A program made the translations under genes and the position numbers. This document shows positions 1 to 9,167 of a stretch of 64,000 nt of DNA, piece by piece (position 1 is the first letter of the stretch; every line of letters begins with the position of its first letter). The notes under the pieces are model-generated. The model had not been told where the DNA came from and ran no database searches. It saw only the letters and a program-made list of their open reading frames with translations. The DNA comes from an uncultured Alphaproteobacteria bacterium (GTDB taxonomy: Bacteria > Pseudomonadota > Alphaproteobacteria > Rhodobacterales > Rhodobacteraceae), in NCBI GenBank assembly GCA_902625475.1, contig CACOBR010000006.1:1-64000 (forward strand), read 5' to 3'.

Positions 1-854
1 TTAACACCATCTGCTGCTGCATGGCTTGCATAACAAACAGGATATTTTTTGATATCAACACCTGGATTTAATAAATAAAAATCATTACCTAAATTATTTA
101 TAAAATTAAGATCAAATTGATTGTCACTCAAAATTTTTAATAATCCATTACCATCTTCAAAAACATCAATTGGGCCAGTAGCCCCTTTTTTCGCTATATC
201 ACATGCAATAATACCATTTTCTGCGGATTTACCACAATAATAATGTTTGGCATCTGTACCTCTAATTGCTCTTATTGCTCCAACGGCAGATAAAGAAATA
301 GAAATTGCATTATCAATTTCATTTTTATCCAAGTTTAGTATAGAAGAAACTCCAGCAGTACTACCTAATGATCCAAAAACAGAGGTCGTCCACCAACCCT
401 TATGGTAAATTGTATTAGAATAAGCTTTTGCTACTGCAAACTGGGTTTCTAAACCTATTATGAAACTTCTTATCAGTTCATTGCCATTAAGTTGGTTATG
501 TTGGGCATATGCCAAAACTGCTGGAAAAACTACAGCTGAGCCATGTACAACCCCAGCATAACAATTATCATCAAAATCTAAAGAATGACCTAGTGCTCCA
601 TTTACAAACGCAGCACCAGCTGGATTAATAAATTTTTTCATACCTATAATTTCACAACTACCCTCTCCATATGTATCTTTCGCTAAATCATACATTATTT
701 CGGCAGATTTAGTTTTGGAACCTGCAAATATGACCCCAGAAATGTCAATGATAAGATTTTTGGCTATGTTAATTATATTTTGAGGTAAACTTAAATTCTT
801 AAATTTTACAATCCCACTTGTAAGTCTACTTACTATCAACTTTTCGTTGTTCAT
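1..854 (-). CDS. MmgE/PrpD family protein (partial, truncated by window start)
   Basis: Open reading frame on the minus strand starting MNNEKLIVSRLTSGIVKFKNLSLPQNIINIAKNLIIDISGVIFAGS; contains GAAFVNGALGHSLDFDD and VVHGSAVVFPAVLAYA, typical of MmgE/PrpD proteins. Runs off the window edge. Confidence 0.85.
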   Translation of the reverse strand, partial: MNNEKLIVSRLTSGIVKFKNLSLPQNIINIAKNLIIDISGVIFAGSKTKSAEIMYDLAKDTYGEGSCEIIGMKKFINPAGAAFVNGALGHSLDFDDNCYAGVVHGSAVVFPAVLAYAQHNQLNGNELIRSFIIGLETQFAVAKAYSNTIYHKGWWTTSVFGSLGSTAGVSSILNLDKNEIDNAISISLSAVGAIRAIRGTDAKHYYCGKSAENGIIACDIAKKGATGPIDVFEDGNGLLKILSDNQFDLNFINNLGNDFYLLNPGVDIKKYPVCYASHAAADGV

Positions 855-894
855 AAAGTTTTAACCATTTTAAATCATTTAATTAATTTCAAAA

Positions 895-1631
895 TCATTT
901 TTTGAAATAACCTGCTCGAACTGCTGTTCCAATTAAATTACAAATAAATCTTCCTGCTGTGATTGCAGTAATTCCATTCAAATCTTTAGCAGGTGTAATT
1001 TCCACAATATCCATACCTAAAACTTTACCTTTTTTTACTAGGCCTTGAATTAAAGTTCTCATTTGAGAATAATTTACACCACCTGGAGCTGGTCCTGCAA
1101 CTGCTGGCATAATGGTAGGATCAACACCATCAGCATCTATTGTTAAATAATAATTTTGGTTATCAGGGATTCTATTTAGAATTGCTTTCATTCCTATTTC
1201 CTGAAGTTCTATGTCAGTAATTAGGTTTGAACCATAATCCAAAGCAGCTTGTCTCTCCTCAGGTCTTGCACTTCCAGCAGAACGAAGCCCAATTTGGTAA
1301 ATTTCATTAATATGATCCATTTCTGAAGCTCTTCTAATTACACTAGAAAGCCCTTGGCTTACTCCATGGAAAACATCTCTCCAATCAATATGCGCGTCCA
1401 CCTGTATCAATGTAATTGGCCCATGATTTTCCAAAGCTCGAAAAACAGGAATTGGAATTGCGTTGGTGCGTTAGATTGATCATTGCTTGCTTCTCCCATT
1501 GAATAAGGGTCACCAAAAGGAATACCTAAAAAAGCTATATCAGCCTTAAAATCATTTAAATTTTCTATAATGGGAAAATTATGAAAGCTTTGAAATTCTT
1601 TTTTTGGTGGATTTGTAAGAGAATTTGACAT
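895..1631 (-). pseudogene. Agmatinase/ureohydrolase family pseudogene (internal deletion plus frameshift)
   Basis: Two overlapping minus-strand ORFs (1407..1631 and 895..1434) match the N-terminus and C-terminus of the intact paralog at 7091..8065. About 80 central codons, including the GGDH metal motif, are missing and the parts are out of frame. Confidence 0.8.
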
Positions 1632-1693
1632 TATTTATCTCCCCTTTCTTTATTATTGTATATTAAGTTTACATTAAAACATTTAATTTTTAA

Positions 1694-2464
1694 CTAGAAT
1701 GAAGTAATACTAAGTTTATCCAAAAAGTGCTTAAGTCTATCTGTTTTGGGAAATTTGAGAATTTCTCTAGGTGCCCCAGTTTCTATTATCTCTCCCGCAT
1801 CCATAAAAACTATTTTATCTGCAAAATTTGAAGCAAATCCTAATTCATGGGTTACGATCAACATTGTCATACCTTCCTTCACTAAGTTCCTTAAAACTGT
1901 GAGAACCTCTCCTATAAGTTCTGGGTCTAAAGCTGAAGTTGGTTCATCCAATAACATTAATATAGGATCCATTGCTAGGGATCTTGCTATCGCAAGTCTT
2001 TGTTTCTGACCTCCAGAGAGATTGTCTGGCCATTCATCAAATTTATCTTTTAACCCAACCTCATTTAACATTTTTATTGCTTTTATTTTGGCTTCTTCAC
2101 TATTTTTTTTACCAACGACCACTTGGGCTTTAATTACATTTTCCAAAACATTTAAATGAGGCCATACATTAAATTGTTGAAACACCATCCCAATTCTTGC
2201 TCGAAAATTGTTTAACAATCTATTTTGTTTGATAGTTAATTTCCCTGTAACGGAACCAATTATGTCTCCTTGCAGGATAATTTTTCCACTGTCTGGAGGA
2301 GTAAGCCAATTTATAGTTCTCAAAAGAGTACTTTTCCCACAACCACTAGGACCTATGATACAAATTACTTCACCTATAGAAACATTAAGTGATACATTTT
2401 TTAAAGCATTTATATCTCCAAACCTTTTATTTATTTCAAGAATTTCTAAAAAGGGGGGTGTCAT
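1694..2464 (-). CDS. Amino acid ABC transporter ATP-binding protein (GlnQ/HisP-like)
   Basis: Walker A GPSGCGKSTLLR, signature LSGGQKQRLAIARSLA, Walker B LMLLDEPTSALDPE; adjacent polar amino-acid permeases. Confidence 0.95.
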   Translation of the reverse strand: MTPPFLEILEINKRFGDINALKNVSLNVSIGEVICIIGPSGCGKSTLLRTINWLTPPDSGKIILQGDIIGSVTGKLTIKQNRLLNNFRARIGMVFQQFNVWPHLNVLENVIKAQVVVGKKNSEEAKIKAIKMLNEVGLKDKFDEWPDNLSGGQKQRLAIARSLAMDPILMLLDEPTSALDPELIGEVLTVLRNLVKEGMTMLIVTHELGFASNFADKIVFMDAGEIIETGAPREILKFPKTDRLKHFLDKLSITSF

Positions 2465-3174
2465 CTAAAAAGACCGCTGCTTTTAGTGATATCGATTGTA
2501 TATTTATCTTTATTCGATTGTTTTCTATTTCGATTATAACTTTTTTCTATTCTACGCATGATAGTGGCAATTGTTTCGTTTAAAGCCCAATATAATAAAG
2601 CAACCATTATAAAAACTTCAAATGGCCTAAAGGTTTCACCTTGAACCATAAGTCCTGTCATTGTTAATTCGTGAACAGTGATTGTGGATAATATAGCAGA
2701 CTCTTTAATTAAAGTTAGTGTCTGATTAGTTAATGGTGGTATAACTATTTTCACAGTTTGGGGTAAAATAATATTTTTCATAGATTGCCAGTCTGTCATG
2801 CCAATCGCTCTTGCACTTTCTAACTGACCTTTTGGTATTGCATCAATCCCAGCACGTATAATTTCTGCAAAATAAGCGCCTCCAAAGGCTGCAAGAGCTA
2901 AAATACCTACGTACTCAGCCGAAAGTCTTAATCCATAGAAGGGCAAAACGTAATAAAATAAAAAAACTTGAATAATAAAAGGAGTATTTCGAAATAACTC
3001 TATAAAACTAGTCGCAAGAAAACTAACTGCTAAATAATTGGAACGCCTTCCAAGAGCTAAAAATAATCCTAATGGTATTCCTAGTGCAATTGCACATAAA
3101 ACGATTTTCAATGTAAGCCAAAAACCTAATAAAATCATTGGCCAATAGTCAAGAAATATTTGGTATTCAAGCAT
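2461..3174 (-). CDS. Amino acid ABC transporter permease (HisM/GlnP family)
   Basis: FIELFRNTPFIIQVFLFYYVLP and EIIRAGIDAIPKGQLESARAIGM motifs of polar amino-acid permeases. Confidence 0.95.
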   Translation of the reverse strand: MLEYQIFLDYWPMILLGFWLTLKIVLCAIALGIPLGLFLALGRRSNYLAVSFLATSFIELFRNTPFIIQVFLFYYVLPFYGLRLSAEYVGILALAAFGGAYFAEIIRAGIDAIPKGQLESARAIGMTDWQSMKNIILPQTVKIVIPPLTNQTLTLIKESAILSTITVHELTMTGLMVQGETFRPFEVFIMVALLYWALNETIATIMRRIEKSYNRNRKQSNKDKYTIDITKSSGLFR

Positions 3175-3182
3175 AACTAAAC

Positions 3183-3845
3183 CTAAGCTCTTTTCACTTT
3201 AAATTTTTGTTCTAAAATTACTGAGCTACGACTTACAACAAAGCACATCAAAAAATAAATAATAAAGGTAGCACTGAGTATTTCAACCGGGTGATAATTA
3301 GCACTGTATATTTGTTGAGAAACACGCATTAATTCTACAACTGTGATGACCGAAAGCAATGCTGTAGCTTTCAAGACCATAGTAAACTCATTCACTAAAG
3401 GTGGAATAGAAGTAATAAAGGTTTGTGGTAATATTATTTTCCACCAGAGTGCAAAGCCAGATATCCCCAAAGATTTTGCTGCCTCAAATTGCCCTTTTGG
3501 AACTGAGGCTAAACCACCTCGTAAAATTTCTGTAACAAAAGCTGCACTGTTTAAAGTTATGGCTAAAATTCCAGCAGTAAATGGAGCTAAATTTAATCCA
3601 AAAACTGGTAATACATAATAAATCAAAAAGATTTGTACCAAAATGGGCGTACCTCTTATAAAACTAATATAAAAGGCTATAAATCCATTATAAATCCTAG
3701 ATTGGAATGTAGTGCGTGCAATTGTTATCAAAGTAGCTAATATAACACTTAAACAAAAACCTAAAATTGCAACTTGTAAAGTTATTAGAGCACCTTCAAG
3801 AAGTCTGGGTAAAGCATCGAAAATGTAACTTATGTCAAATTTCAT
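3183..3845 (-). CDS. Amino acid ABC transporter permease (HisQ/GlnP family)
   Basis: YISFIRGTPILVQIFLIYYVLP and EILRGGLASVPKGQFEAAKSLGI motifs. Confidence 0.95.
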   Translation of the reverse strand: MKFDISYIFDALPRLLEGALITLQVAILGFCLSVILATLITIARTTFQSRIYNGFIAFYISFIRGTPILVQIFLIYYVLPVFGLNLAPFTAGILAITLNSAAFVTEILRGGLASVPKGQFEAAKSLGISGFALWWKIILPQTFITSIPPLVNEFTMVLKATALLSVITVVELMRVSQQIYSANYHPVEILSATFIIYFLMCFVVSRSSVILEQKFKVKRA

Positions 3846-3867
3846 GATTACTTCTTATATAAAAATT

Positions 3868-3895
3868 GATTGCCTTAAATTTCTTTAAGGCAATC
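3868..3895 (-). promoter_or_regulatory. Perfect 12-bp RNA hairpin between substrate-binding-protein and permease genes
   Basis: GATTGCCTTAAA-TTTC-TTTAAGGCAATC, perfect inverted repeat with a 4-nt loop; on the minus strand followed by AATTTTTATA. Confidence 0.7.
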
Positions 3896-3916
3896 TTTAA
3901 TTAAGTTGTATTTAAA

Positions 3917-4765
3917 TTAGAGGGCACCTTCAGGTAAATAACCATCACTTGGAATTGGCATTTTAAAACCAAACCACTTATCTTGTAGTTCATCAATAAT
4001 ACCCTTATCCCGCATTTCGAGTATTTTTGAGCTTAAATAATCGCGCAAATCTGTATCTTCTGGACGAGTTACCCAACCCATATATGCTTTACCACTAATA
4101 GGTCCAACAAGTTCAAAAATACCTTCTTGATTTTTAGCTACGACCGCCAAATTTGGCAACGGTTGGGTTTGTGCATCACAAGTTCCATTAGCAACTGCTA
4201 AAGTAGCTTCTGGGTGAGCTGTAAAAAGTTTTAATTCCTTAAAACCCTCTAATCCTCTGGACTTCATATCTTTTTCCCATTCTTGAGAAGCTTTTTCGGC
4301 ACCAGAAGCTAATTGGGTGCAGACTACTTTTCCAGACAAATCATCTGGACTCATTATAGAGCTATCGCCCTTTCTTTTCATTACCCAATTTGTTCCCTCT
4401 GCAATAGGTACAGTAAAAGCATATTTTTTTGCTCTTTCAGCACGAACACTAACACTTGTAGCTACAAAATCAAATTTTCCTGCTAAAACACCAGGAAGAA
4501 TTCCCTGCCAAGGAAGATCAAGTTGATTTAATTCTACTCCCAAATCTGAAATTATATAATCAAGTATATCTTTACCGTAACCAACTATCTTTCCATCTTT
4601 AATAAATTCAAAAGGTGGGAATGCAGCCTCTGTTCCTACAGTAACTTTACCGGTTCTTTTTATCTTTTCGAATGTTGTTTCTGCATGAATACTCGCTCCA
4701 AGTAGCAAAAAAGATAAAGATAAAATTAAACTTTTTAACGACAATATTTTATAAATCTTATTCAT
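3917..4765 (-). CDS. Amino acid ABC transporter substrate-binding protein
   Basis: Signal peptide MNKIYKILSLKSLILSLSFLLLGASIHA, then GKVTVGTEAAFPPFEF (SBP family 3). The ORF track extends to 4867, but the internal Met at 4765 begins the signal peptide. Confidence 0.93.
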   Translation of the reverse strand: MNKIYKILSLKSLILSLSFLLLGASIHAETTFEKIKRTGKVTVGTEAAFPPFEFIKDGKIVGYGKDILDYIISDLGVELNQLDLPWQGILPGVLAGKFDFVATSVSVRAERAKKYAFTVPIAEGTNWVMKRKGDSSIMSPDDLSGKVVCTQLASGAEKASQEWEKDMKSRGLEGFKELKLFTAHPEATLAVANGTCDAQTQPLPNLAVVAKNQEGIFELVGPISGKAYMGWVTRPEDTDLRDYLSSKILEMRDKGIIDELQDKWFGFKMPIPSDGYLPEGAL

Positions 4766-4900
4766 TCCATTAACTCCATTTAAAATCACTTTTGCATTGT
4801 TGAGGTATGGTTTTTTTATATTGCACCAATTAAACAATCTCTGCAAAAATAGTAAACCACTAGCCAATCTTTAAAGGTTAGACTTCTTCAAAAAAAAAGC

Positions 4901-4914
4901 TGTAATGCATTACA
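4901..4914. promoter_or_regulatory. 14-bp perfect palindrome, candidate operator
   Basis: TGTAATGCATTACA is fully self-complementary, upstream of the substrate-binding-protein gene and next to a putative regulator gene. Confidence 0.45.
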
Positions 4915-5028
4915 CAATAAGTGAATAATAGGAAATAAACACTTCAAGTTTTTAAACATCTATTTACTAAAATCACCCTTTATTCATATCATGATAAACA
5001 TAGTAAAAAAACAATTATTTTTTCATAT

Positions 5029-5066
5029 GAATAGTCGGTAAACATAAATTTGTTTACCGACTATTC
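5029..5066. terminator. 16-bp perfect inverted repeat at the 3' end of the 5061..5630 gene (terminator-like or operator)
   Basis: GAATAGTCGGTAAACA-TAAATT-TGTTTACCGACTATTC; the gene's stop codon lies inside one arm. Confidence 0.5.
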
Positions 5067-5630
5067 ACGAATTTTAAAGGTTTCCTTAGCATTTGGTACG
5101 TTATTAATTGCATATAATTGTGTTAATAATTTTGTAAGTTTAGGAATATAAGTTTTTGCAACAAGTCGAGTATATTTTAAATAATAGTCGATATATCTCT
5201 CAGTAGCACGAAATTCTTTATTTGAATAATATTCTATTATTCCCAGAGTTTTAGCACTTTCTACCATATCACTTGCTGCTTTTCTTGTAATCATTATCTG
5301 ATTACTGACTATACTTTTTGTTGTTACTAGACCACTAAAATAATTATAAAAAATTAGATTCATAAAATAAACACGAGCATTACTTTTATTACACCATGTC
5401 CCAATATCTTCAAATTCTTTAATTTGACTTGGCATTCCAATAAATCTGTGAGTCCACATTTCTAATTCCCCTAAGGCTAACCCTGCCATAATTTCATTAT
5501 TCCTAATAAAAGTCTCATCCTGAAACGGGTGATACCTAACATCTTTACTCTTAGCTCCATTTCTCAAATTTGGATCTCTTCTTTCTGCATTAAAAGTTGA
5601 TTGGGCATCAATATTATCAACTTGAGCCAT
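5061..5630 (-). CDS. Putative winged-helix transcriptional regulator (MarR-like)
   Basis: Segment TTKSIVSNQIMITRKAASDMVESAKTLGIIEYYSNKEFRATERYIDYY resembles a wHTH recognition helix and wing; sits between the ABC importer operon and a divergent catabolic gene. Confidence 0.45.
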   Translation of the reverse strand: MAQVDNIDAQSTFNAERRDPNLRNGAKSKDVRYHPFQDETFIRNNEIMAGLALGELEMWTHRFIGMPSQIKEFEDIGTWCNKSNARVYFMNLIFYNYFSGLVTTKSIVSNQIMITRKAASDMVESAKTLGIIEYYSNKEFRATERYIDYYLKYTRLVAKTYIPKLTKLLTQLYAINNVPNAKETFKIRE

Positions 5631-5886
5631 TTTTTTTCTCCTTTTTATGTGACAGATCTTTTATTTTATTTTAACCTTGTTTTAAAATTAACTACTATAT
5701 TTATTTAACATAACTAAAAAAAATTAAATTATGAAAGAAAGTTAATAACTAGAAGAATAAATCTAGCAAATATTTTATGAAACTAGTCAAGCAATTAGAA
5801 TTGCTCTTTTTAAAAAATATCATCATTTGCTCATTTTTTAAACTATGTTTGAATAGTTAAAATAAAAAAACTGAAGAATATAAGAA

Positions 5887-7020
5887 ATGAAAAATATTTA
5901 TGATTTACTTACGCCTTGTCTTATTTTAGACGAAGATAAACTCTTAAAGAATATAAAAAGAATTAAGTCTTTATTTGTAAAAAAAAAGTACAATTTCAGA
6001 CCTCATCTCAAAACTGCCAAATGTAGAGAAATCACATTAGAATTAGTTAAAAACTTTGGATCTCTAGCTATGGTATCAACAATAGAGGAAATTGAAAATT
6101 TAAAAAATTGTGGTATAGATGATTTTCTTTACTCTGTTTCAATAGTGCCAAGTAAATTTGAAAGGCTAGCTAAATGTTTATCTGAAGATTGTGAGATAAC
6201 TGTTTTAGTTGACAGCGTTTATATCGCAGAAAAATTAGTTAAGTTCTTTAACCAAACAGGTTTCAAAATTAAAGCTGTCATAGAATTAGACTTGGACGGC
6301 CATCGATCTGGAGTATCACCAAACTCAAAACAAAAAATTTATCAGATTGCTAAACTATTAAATGATGCAAAACTATTTAGGGGCGTCATGTCACATGCAG
6401 GTGAAAGTTATAATATAACAAATAAAACCAGTTTATTGAAATGTGCTAAAAATGAAGTAGATCAAACATTAAAAGCTGTTTCTTTCCTAAAAAGTAATTC
6501 TATTGACTGTGAACTTATAACTATTGGGTCAACTCCCACAATACTTTCGAATTATTATGATGAAAGAATTAATGAAATTAGAGCTGGGGTATTTGTTTTT
6601 TTTGATTTAGTACAAGCTGGAGTTGGTATTTGTAAAATCCAGGATATTGCTATTTCTGTTTTAACTTCTGTAATAAGCATAAATGAAGAAAGTAATAGTA
6701 TAATTGTGGATGCAGGGTGGACGGCATTATCCAGAGATACAGGTAATGCAAATCATACAATTGACTATGGCTATGGACAAGTTTGCAATATTCTTGGTGA
6801 AGTTATTGAGGATTTAATTGTTTCAAACTTACAACAAGAACATGGAATTATAAGAATTAGAGAAAATAGCAAGGCAAAATTACCTGTCTTGAAGCCAGGT
6901 GATTTGTTGAGAATACTACCAAACCATGCTTGTGCAACTGCAGCTGCTCATAATAAATATCATGTAATAAATAAAAAAAAGAAAATAGACAAAATTTGGA
7001 ACCGTTTCAATTATTGGTAG
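5887..7020 (+). CDS. D-threonine aldolase / D-serine dehydratase-like PLP enzyme (DSD1, alanine racemase N-terminal fold)
   Basis: TPCLILDEDKL start, RPHLKTAKC PLP-lysine region, C-terminal PNHACATAAAH metal-site motif. Confidence 0.85.
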   Translation: MKNIYDLLTPCLILDEDKLLKNIKRIKSLFVKKKYNFRPHLKTAKCREITLELVKNFGSLAMVSTIEEIENLKNCGIDDFLYSVSIVPSKFERLAKCLSEDCEITVLVDSVYIAEKLVKFFNQTGFKIKAVIELDLDGHRSGVSPNSKQKIYQIAKLLNDAKLFRGVMSHAGESYNITNKTSLLKCAKNEVDQTLKAVSFLKSNSIDCELITIGSTPTILSNYYDERINEIRAGVFVFFDLVQAGVGICKIQDIAISVLTSVISINEESNSIIVDAGWTALSRDTGNANHTIDYGYGQVCNILGEVIEDLIVSNLQQEHGIIRIRENSKAKLPVLKPGDLLRILPNHACATAAAHNKYHVINKKKKIDKIWNRFNYW

Positions 7021-7090
7021 TTCCAATTTTAACCAAAATGAATAAGATTTAATATTATTTTTTTAAACTTAAATTGATGAAAAATGTCTT

Positions 7091-8065
7091 ATGACGATAA
7101 ATAAGAAAACCCTTACAGAATTACCAAAGGGAAATATAAAAGGATTTCTAGGTTTCCCATTGAATTTGGACTTGGAAAATTTAGATGCCCATATTGCGAT
7201 ACTTGGTGTGCCCTATGGATTACCTTACTACCCCAACGAATTATCTAACGATCAAAGTACTGCTCCGGATACTTTAAGGGCCAATGCTCAAGATGCAGCA
7301 TGGGAAGAACCAAGAACTTTAAAGCATTTTGACTGGGATCTTGGTGGCTCACTTTTAGATGATAAGTACATAAAAATAATTGATTGTGGAAATGTTACAG
7401 CAGATTTTAGAGATCCGCGTGAGCACTATAGAAGAGCCGAAGAAGTAGCAAGAAAAGTATTTTCTAAAAATACTACTCTAATAACAATAGGTGGTGATCA
7501 TGGCATCCCCATTCCAATTATGAGAGCTTTACCTATAGATAAGTCAATTATTTTAATCCAAATTGATGCACACATGGATTGGAGGGACGAGATCAATGGA
7601 GAAAAAGAGGGTTATTCAAGTCCTATCAAAAGAGCTTCTGAATTAAAATCTATAAATTCAATTTACCAAATTGGGTTGCGCGGGGTTGGTAGTGGAAGAC
7701 AACAAGAATTTGAGGATGCAAAAGCATATGGATCAAATTTGATAAGTGCGTATGAAGTTCATGAAATAGGTATCAAAGAAGTTCTAAAAAAAATTCCTGA
7801 TGGTGCGAATTACTATATCACATTCGATGCAGATGGTATGGATCCTACAATAATGCCAGCAGTAAATGCTCCAACTCCAGGTGGATTAAATTGGATACAA
7901 GTTAGAGAATTAATTCATGGGATTGTAAATAAAGGAAGAGTAATTGGTTTTGACTTAGTTGAAATTTCTCCTTCTTATGAAAAAGGAAATACAACAATAA
8001 TTCATGCTGAAAGACTTATTTGTAACTTAATTGGAGCAATGGTAAGGGCTAATTATTTTAAGTAA
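7091..8065 (+). CDS. Agmatinase/guanidino-ureohydrolase family protein
   Basis: GGDHGIPIP, QIDAHMDWRD and TFDADGMDPTIMPAVNAPTPGG binuclear Mn motifs all present. Confidence 0.9.
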   Translation: MTINKKTLTELPKGNIKGFLGFPLNLDLENLDAHIAILGVPYGLPYYPNELSNDQSTAPDTLRANAQDAAWEEPRTLKHFDWDLGGSLLDDKYIKIIDCGNVTADFRDPREHYRRAEEVARKVFSKNTTLITIGGDHGIPIPIMRALPIDKSIILIQIDAHMDWRDEINGEKEGYSSPIKRASELKSINSIYQIGLRGVGSGRQQEFEDAKAYGSNLISAYEVHEIGIKEVLKKIPDGANYYITFDADGMDPTIMPAVNAPTPGGLNWIQVRELIHGIVNKGRVIGFDLVEISPSYEKGNTTIIHAERLICNLIGAMVRANYFK

Positions 8066-8168
8066 ATAAATTTGTTTATCTTAAATCTTAATTTCAATTA
8101 AATAATTATGTTTTAAATATTTAGTGTACAACTAATACTAAATTGTCAAAATAATAGTAAATATATTA

Positions 8169-8681
8169 ATGCAAAAAATAGCTAAGAATCAAAACAAGAG
8201 ATATAGTTATTTAGCAAAATTCTTCCATTGGGGTTTTGTATTTTTGTTTGGGCACGGAATAATAAAAAAAGTTGATAATATCGAACAATTAGAAGATATT
8301 TCGCTACTTAAATTTGAGATATTATTTGCTTCAATTTTTTTGTTTTTTTTAATTTTACGCTTTTTTTATATGAAAAAAACACAAACAACTTCTTTGCCAA
8401 AAGAAACTCCAAAATCACAAAAGTTTGCTGCGAAACTAGTGCATTACTCCATGTATTTGTGTCTAGCTTTTATATGTATTTTAGGATTAATGATAGGGCT
8501 ATTCTTTTGGTTAGGGTTTAAAAATGGATTAGTAATTGAGTTCATAATTTTGATACATGAAAATTCAATTTCCATTATTTACTGGTTGATTGCAATTCAC
8601 ATTATTGCAGCACTATACCATAGATTTAGAAGCGACGGGGTATGGAATTCAATGGTTCCAATTTGGCTAGAAAAAAATTGA
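8169..8681 (+). CDS. Cytochrome b561-family membrane protein
   Basis: Four hydrophobic segments with FHWGFVFLFGHG, LVHYSMYLCL and AIHIIAALYHRFRSDGVWNSM (b561 C-terminal pattern). Confidence 0.8.
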   Translation: MQKIAKNQNKRYSYLAKFFHWGFVFLFGHGIIKKVDNIEQLEDISLLKFEILFASIFLFFLILRFFYMKKTQTTSLPKETPKSQKFAAKLVHYSMYLCLAFICILGLMIGLFFWLGFKNGLVIEFIILIHENSISIIYWLIAIHIIAALYHRFRSDGVWNSMVPIWLEKN

Positions 8682-8683
8682 TT

Positions 8684-8971
8684 TTAATTATTTTCTAAGA
8701 ATGCTAGTTGATTACCTACTTCTTCTCTTATTAAAGTTGTTGAAACTTCCTTACTTGACTCTTCCCTAGCCTTTTTATGAATTTCTTTAGATTCTATGTA
8801 ACCTTTTTCAGATTTATAAATTACTAATGCACCATGGGTGAAATTATCAACCTTCCACCAGTGAACCTCTCTTACGTTTGGGTTAGTTCCTTTAAAGCTA
8901 GCTAACAATTGTTGCATTTGTTTTTCATTTATTTCATTTTCATGCTTCCAAGTAGTATTTACATAAAACAT
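8684..8971 (-). CDS. Hypothetical protein, 95 aa
   Basis: Uninterrupted ORF filling the gap between convergent neighbours; no motif recognised. Confidence 0.5.
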   Translation of the reverse strand: MFYVNTTWKHENEINEKQMQQLLASFKGTNPNVREVHWWKVDNFTHGALVIYKSEKGYIESKEIHKKAREESSKEVSTTLIREEVGNQLAFLENN

Positions 8972-9167
8972 ACGCTCTCTCCATTTATTTATTTTTAAAT
9001 ATTTATCTAGTATAATAAATAAAATTTTTTTAATAAAATAAATAGATAAAAATAAGGCTAAAAAATAAAAACTATAGACAGTTAACTTATTTAATTACTT
9101 TAATACTTTACCATATTGTTATATAAGAAAAATAAATAATTTTTTTATACAGGATAGGAGATAGAAA

